Shown in pieces: positions 59,010-64,000 of a DNA stretch of 64,000 bases. Source of the DNA: Cladorhizidae sp. MBARI D1340-BT2 (lineage: Eukaryota; Porifera; Demospongiae; Poecilosclerida; Cladorhizidae). The notes beneath the pieces were generated by a model that ran no database searches, was not told where the DNA came from, and saw only the letters and a program-made list of their open reading frames with translations. The DNA is taken from NCBI GenBank assembly GCA_028752905.1, contig JAQNBH010000015.1, forward strand, positions 34,826,163-34,890,162. The letters run 5' to 3'. Positions within the stretch are counted from its first letter, which is position 1; each line of letters starts with the position of its first letter. Both the position numbers and the translations under genes were made by a program.

Positions 59010-59242
59010 CAACAAAGTGTGTCCCTAATCCAATGTCTGTTACGTTATGATTTTGCTCCATTTTGAGCGACAAATTTACTAATTATTATTCCTGGGGCAC
59101 CACTCAACCAAATATACTACTACATAAGTTCTTCGTCAATTAGAGATATTAATTTCATCCCAATTTAGCTGTGTGACTATTTGAATGGGTTTACCATCTG
59201 AGAGATTTTCTATTAGCTAAGGGTGAGCTGGACATGCGCAAT

Positions 59243-59345
59243 CAACGAACTCTCAGTTGATTTAACAAAATTACAATGACCTCAGTAATCAACTTTAAAT
59301 TTACTTTCTCGACATTTCCACTGATCTACCCTTCACCGGGAATAA
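59243..59345. mobile_element. Palindromic element, copy 7 (half, diverged)
   Basis: GAACTCTCAGTTGATTTAAC, CCTCAGTAATCAACTT, TTTCTCGACATTTCC and CTACCCTTCACCGGGAATAATG match one arm with several substitutions. Confidence 0.65.
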
Positions 59346-59571
59346 TGCACATTAATTTATCCAATGTGACTGGCATCTGCACAGGATGTGGGCAGCTTTT
59401 TAAATTTGTTTTTGACAGTTCACCTGATGAAGTCAGAGCAAATAATTTGTGATTGTATTGCGTGAACTTGCTACTTTCTGATAGACCAGGTCAACTGAAG
59501 TTGTAGAAATGAAAGCTGCTCGACTTGTCAAAACAACAACGATTAGAATATTCCTGTGGCAGGCACCAGTA
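59346..59571. other. Intergenic, nothing recognised
   Basis: Unique sequence between two palindromic-element copies. Confidence 0.4.
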
Positions 59572-59728
59572 AAATTTAAATCACTTTCTCTTAATAACTT
59601 CAAATTGTATTCGCTCGATGTTTCAGCTAGAAGCTCTAGTCCAAACGTCGAGCGAATACAATTTGAAGTTGATTATTGAGAAAATGATTTTAATGTTTTT
59701 ATGTCAACTGAGAGTTCATAGAAAATTG
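59572..59728. mobile_element. Palindromic element, copy 8 (centre deleted)
   Basis: Arms AATCACTTTCTCTTAATAAC / GTTGATTATTGAGAAAATG and TTCGCTCGATGTTTC / AACGTCGAGCGAATAC, with the collapsed centre AGCTAGAAGCTCTAGT. Ends CAACTGAGAGTTCAT. Confidence 0.75.
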
Positions 59729-61090
59729 ATGATTTTTTGTATGGTTGCTATCAAACATCCCTGGTTACTGGTAGTGCTATTTTAGATGGTTGACTCTTCC
59801 CACAAAGTTCATGAAACTAGAGTGACTCGACCCCACCTACCTGTCTGCTTTACCAATGTTTTTCTGCGGGTATATACAAGAATTCCTGAGAGCTTATAAA
59901 GTAAATTACTGCACCCACTAAAACACCTTATACTGGTTCATACCAGGTAAAAGGGTATATATATGCCTGAGACCGCCGGACTGACTAATCAGTACATGGA
60001 GGATTTCCTACAATATCCCATAACAAGATTGAAATAATGGCTCTTGACAAATGCGTTATAAACAATACTCTCTTGAGGATCCTTAGACTAGCATTTGTTG
60101 ACGATGGTGGGACACAATTTTGTGCAAATGGGGTTTCTGGAATGTTTCTGTAATACTTTGACCCAAGCCATAAATCCAGATGCCTATCTTCACATCAGGT
60201 GCAGCTATAGCCCTTGCTGCTCGGAAGCCATTACATTTTGATCAATCTTGCTCACTTGGCAGGGATGTAGATGGTTTATTTGAAATGGACAGCATGGGGA
60301 CAATTCAAGTTATGAAGACAATTATGGCAGTGATCAATTATCTGATGTATTTGTACTTTGATCCCTTGTGATAGGCCTACATGTATGTGATAGGTCTACA
60401 TGTAGGTGGATTATGCTTAGTATTGTTTTGGGGGGAAGTTGCTTCCGGCCATGAATTTTGCATAAAAAGACTTTACTGACAAAGTATATATATATTATAT
60501 AATTTATAGGAAAGATACAAAATACACAACTTCAGCCTACACTTTCCTATGTTAACCTTGATTTCCTGACTTTCTGTTTATAATTAGCTGAAGTTAACCC
60601 AGGCTCTGCATGGAATAAAAAGTCATGAAAACTGGTTAGGGGTTAAAAAAATTGAAACAACAAATTCAAAACCTTTTTTAAACGCTTCCCTATCTACCCT
60701 CGATTACTCGCCAAGTTTAGTTCAAATAGGTTCAGGCATTTGGCCATTGCACGCAGACATCTTCAACTATAATATAGATCGAACATAATTGAGAAAATGA
60801 AGAGAAAGATAGTAGATGGATTGAAATTCGATAATACTCCTCCGGACCATTCATGGATTTGAAAATCTGTTGGGATCAGAAACAAATTTAGGTTGGTGAT
60901 ATACTTGAAGAAATTTTGGAAGGGTCGATGGATGTTGAGTTTTGTGCACTCTCTTTTCCAACATTAATTTCTCATATATAGTATGTTGTTGCTGTTTTAA
61001 ACTGGTCATGTTTTTAAACTGGTCAGAGTGACTTCTAATGTGGAAGGAATAGCATATATAAGAAATTTGTTTCTACTCTTGCAGTATTCT
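59729..61090. other. Intergenic, nothing recognised
   Basis: AT-rich. A 63-codon frame at 60180-60371 has no recognisable similarity. Confidence 0.4.
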
Positions 61091-61196
61091 TTCAATGAAC
61101 TCTCAGTTGACTAATTTAATCACCTCAATAATCAACTTCTAATTGTATTCACTCGACGTTTCGACTAGATGCTTTAGCCTTCATCAGGAATAATGA
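61091..61196 (-). mobile_element. Palindromic element, copy 9 (half, intact core on minus strand)
   Basis: GAACTCTCAGTTGACTAATT, ATCACCTCAATAATCAAC, TTCACTCGACGTTTCGAC and GCCTTCATCAGGAATAATG. On the minus strand this reads CTGATGA, AGGCTAAAGC, ATCTAGTC, GAAACGTCGAGTGAAT. Confidence 0.8.
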
Positions 61197-61410
61197 TTCC
61201 TTATTCTAAAACATATAAGTTCATGCTGCTTATTATGCCAGCTGGATGCCCAATTATCACCGACATGACAGCCTGTCTAGCTACTCTTCATACGTACACT
61301 TGTACGATGCCTTTGAGCCTATAAAGTGATAGCTATGTAGGATCTGTTGTATGTCAGCCATCTTTTAATTTTAACTAGCAGATTATTATGTTCATGGAGA
61401 TCCTTGGCTG

Positions 61411-61528
61411 GCAGATCTGTTACAGGTCGATTTTGCACAGCAGATCTGTTACAGGTGGATTTTACACAGCAGATCTGTTACAGGTGGATTTTGCACCAGA
61501 TCTGTTACAGGTGGATTATACACAGCAG
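61411..61528. repeat. 29-bp tandem repeat, about four copies
   Basis: CAGATCTGTTACAGGTGG plus ATTTTACACAG, period 29, with a shortened fourth copy. Creates a short spurious ORF. Confidence 0.9.
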
Positions 61529-62758
61529 ATCTGTTCCTCTGTAGGTCAAGGAGCTCAATTCTGCTATATAAGTAAGGACTGGATCTGGGAAGAGGGAGTC
61601 CTCCAAATTTATTATATTAGCATGAGAAATATACCCACATGGAGTCACTGACTCAGTTATCCAAATGTGTAAGACTGAGGATATCTGACATCACCCTTGG
61701 AGCTTCTGTGCACAGTATCACTACTTTAGGGGACCTAAAATCTGTGTGTTTGTATGTAGATAATATTGGGGGTCAGTTAACTATTGGGTCGTTTGCAAGT
61801 GAAGAAGTGGAAGTTCCTATTTATACAATTGTTCACTGGCATACATAAATATGTTCTACTAATACTTACATAATTAAAAAGGTATAATTACACAAGTGAG
61901 GTATGAAAGCATCTTTTGAATGACAAAGGCGCAGTGTTCGAGTGTCTCTAACAGTCCTTGTAAAGCTGCTGGCGTTTCAGCTGAAGACTCCCTACCCGGG
62001 TGATTTTGTGGAATTATAATTACAGGAACTTTCCCTATTATCGAGGGAAGGCAGACCCTATAAAAATTGCTGGAGAATGTAGCTCAGACATCTAGCTTGC
62101 TTATGAAACAGAGGGATCTTGATAGTTAGGTAATACAGCAATCAACACATCACCTAATTGGGTGTCTCCAAACTTTTAGTAAATGAAATATTACCGAGCA
62201 CAAGTCACATCCACTCCTCACGTCCTCACCCAATACCTGAGCTAGCCTCCTATATAAAAATTAGATCACATCCACGGAATGAGATGAAATTATCGGTCCC
62301 TGTACAGGCAAATCAAAGGTTCCCCCTTCATCTGTCATAATTGATAGTGAGGGAACAAGTGAGATGCTGTATACAAGGTTATAGAAAAGCTGCCATATGA
62401 TGCATGTTGTAAGTGAATCCACTTCAGTGAACTAGATCATTGTTTCTACAGAGCTGATATATAGATCACTTAGTTTCGACAAAAAATTTGAAATATTTTA
62501 AAGCATGTCAGGAACCCTGGATATTACCTGCCTCTGTGCTAAGCCCTTGCTTATGAAAATCCTAGAGCTGGCCATAATGTTCTATGAGGAATTATTATGT
62601 TCAGGAGATCTATTGGTTCCAGCTAAACAGATATCCATTTAGCGCTATATTAATAACGTCATGAAGAAGACCTGTCAACTGCGAAGCGGTCTGTAACGAC
62701 CTTTACCAATTCGCTCATTTGGCAAGGGTCGATTTAGCTAGAGAAGAGAGGGCGAAAA
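61529..62758. other. Intergenic sequence leading to TIMM9
   Basis: No gene recognised. The last 100 bp before the TIMM9 start has no TATA box. Confidence 0.45.
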
Positions 62759-64000
62759 ATGGCCATGGATAATTTGACAACAGAACAGAGAAGTCAGCTG
62801 GAGATTACACAGGTTTTCCTTAGCATATATGCATATTATGTGAGATAATTATTAATTGATCATAACAGTTCAAGGAGTTTATGACTACCTACAACAACGT
62901 GACTGAGGATTGCTTCATGAGCTGTGTCAATGATTTCACCTCTAGGAAGATACTCAAGAAGGAGGTATAGAGAGTTCAACTAGGCTTAGGTTTATGACTG
63001 CATGCTAGATCATTTTATTTGGGGTGAGTGCACAATGAAGCAAGTTTCACCCACAAAAATATCCTGCATCTGAAGCTTTGAGTGCCATAGATATTTTGTT
63101 TCTGCACTGAAAAAGTGTCTCTGTATATATATATATATATATATATAGGTATCTATGTTGTTGGTCATTGCGTGCATACAAACTAGTCGCTTTCCCCACG
63201 AGAGACTGGTGGAGGATAAAGAGTTATTGTGCACATGACAACATGTTATTCATACTTCTAGCTAGTGGAGAAGTTTGAATCTGGAGGAGTTGACTAAGGA
63301 CAGCAGTACTCTAGTTTTGCATCAGAAATGGGGTGGGGGTGAGGAAGATTGCAGAAAACTCCTGAACAACAACAAGGTGGGAGATGAAGGCCTGAAGAAG
63401 TGTACAACAAATGTATAGAGACAAAATGGATATACCAGCAGAGACTTAATTAACAGAATGATGAGCTAATGGTACAGTGCCTCTGACCATGTCTGAGTAG
63501 CAATATCCAGATAGCTGATAGAAATGGAGTAGCCATGAGATCAGTCACATATGCATTGCTTAGACCCTAGTCTTTTTAAGACACTCGCCTCGTTGATATA
63601 GTAATTGTTGAACAACCAACTTAGATTTCGATGTTTTGCCTAGATGCTCTATCCTTCATCGGGAAATAATCAAAAGATCCTAAATTATCGTGTACTATCC
63701 TGCACATAACTTGTAATGTATATATTAAGAAGATAACTACTTACACACATTTATCAGTGGGATGTGATGAAGCTTTCAAGCTCACGCATGTATTATAAAT
63801 ACCTATCATATATTCTCCCACCACCTAATAATATTAAATTTATTATTATAGCAAACTACAACCTTAATAATGTTCAGAATATAATTATGTTACTGGTTTA
63901 TAGTTACACAATGATAATAATAATAATATATAGCAACATGCATTATTGCTCATGAATGTTTTAGATTGACTGCTGTGAACACTGTGTTGACAAGTACATC
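62759..64000 (+). CDS. timm9: Mitochondrial import inner membrane translocase subunit Tim9 (3' end beyond window)
   Basis: Exons 62759-62812, 62869-62964 and 63965-64000 (cut by the window edge), all phase 0. Tim9 forms the hexameric Tim9-Tim10 chaperone that escorts hydrophobic precursors across the mitochondrial intermembrane space. The family hallmark, a twin CX3C motif, is complete: CFMSC in exon 2 and CCEHC in exon 3. Between them is VNDFTSRKILKKE; FKEFMTTYNNVTED precedes, aligning with FKEFLGTYNKLTET of human TIMM9. Start is ATG at 62759, or the next in-frame ATG at 62765 (GCCATGG). The first intron is 56 bp (GTTTTC...CATAACAG) and the second 1000 bp. The C-terminal helix lies outside the window. 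Confidence 0.92.
62965..63964. other. TIMM9 intron 2
   Basis: Exactly 1000 bp between donor GTATAG and acceptor GTTTTAG. Holds a TA microsatellite (63125-63148) and a degraded palindromic-element arm (63605-63670). Confidence 0.75.
63605..63670 (-). mobile_element. Palindromic element, copy 10 (short, degraded)
   Basis: GATTTCGATGTTTTGCCTAG and ATGCTCTATCCTTCATCGGG match the core region on the minus strand with CCGATGA in place of CTGATGA. Located within TIMM9 intron 2. Confidence 0.55.

Noticed and set aside
1..64000. tRNA or rRNA genes
   Set aside because: No A/B-box pair with a cloverleaf and no rRNA-like stretch was recognised by eye; a dedicated tRNA scan would settle this.

Overview
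This is nuclear DNA of an animal, not a prokaryotic or plasmid sequence. The coding sequence is split by GT-AG introns (one only 64 bp long), and the genes encode metazoan proteins: a FYVE/PH-like endosomal protein, a mitochondrial intermembrane-space chaperone and an ovothiol-type methyltransferase. Non-LTR, LTR, hAT-like and palindromic mobile elements are scattered through the rest. Compact introns next to very repeat-rich DNA would fit a sponge or another early-branching invertebrate, but no single marker fixes the taxon.

Three genes are supported, all on the + strand. (1) A ZFYVE21 orthologue has three visible exons (8230-8395, 15025-15189, 20441-20736); its first half lies upstream or was not found. 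(2) A five-exon gene (51875-59009, 297 codons) encodes a stand-alone SAM methyltransferase of the OvoA C-terminal (mercaptohistidine N-methyltransferase) family, with an unexpected N-terminal membrane segment. (3) The first three exons of TIMM9 (62759-64000) run off the right edge.

About 30 kb of the 64 kb is tandem repeat. The main arrays are a 26-bp array at the left edge, a 47-bp array (622-3146), a 39/43/47-bp array (3816-4962), a telomere-like 14-bp array (9664-14885) and a 36-bp array (16910-19861), the last two both inside zfyve21 introns. Others are a 13.85-kb 25-bp satellite (26868-40717), a 22-bp array (47683-48312) and a 34-bp array in the methyltransferase gene (52512-53572). Many very long ORFs exist only because these arrays lack stop codons; they are not genes. 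The 39/43/47-bp array and the 47-bp array can be read as amplified pieces of the coding sequence of one decayed LINE on the minus strand (about 3130-7160).

The right 40 kb holds at least ten copies of a palindromic element. Each arm carries a hammerhead-ribozyme-like core (CTGATGA, stem, GAAAC), recalling ribozyme-bearing Penelope-like elements or retrozymes. Other mobile remnants are a hAT-like transposase (23690-24703, minus), a LINE reverse transcriptase fragment (42890-43400, minus), LTR-retrotransposon gag and RT scraps (45.9-47.5 kb), a possible P2RX7-like zinc domain (50965-51226, minus) and several small inverted-repeat elements. No rRNA, tRNA or CRISPR was found.
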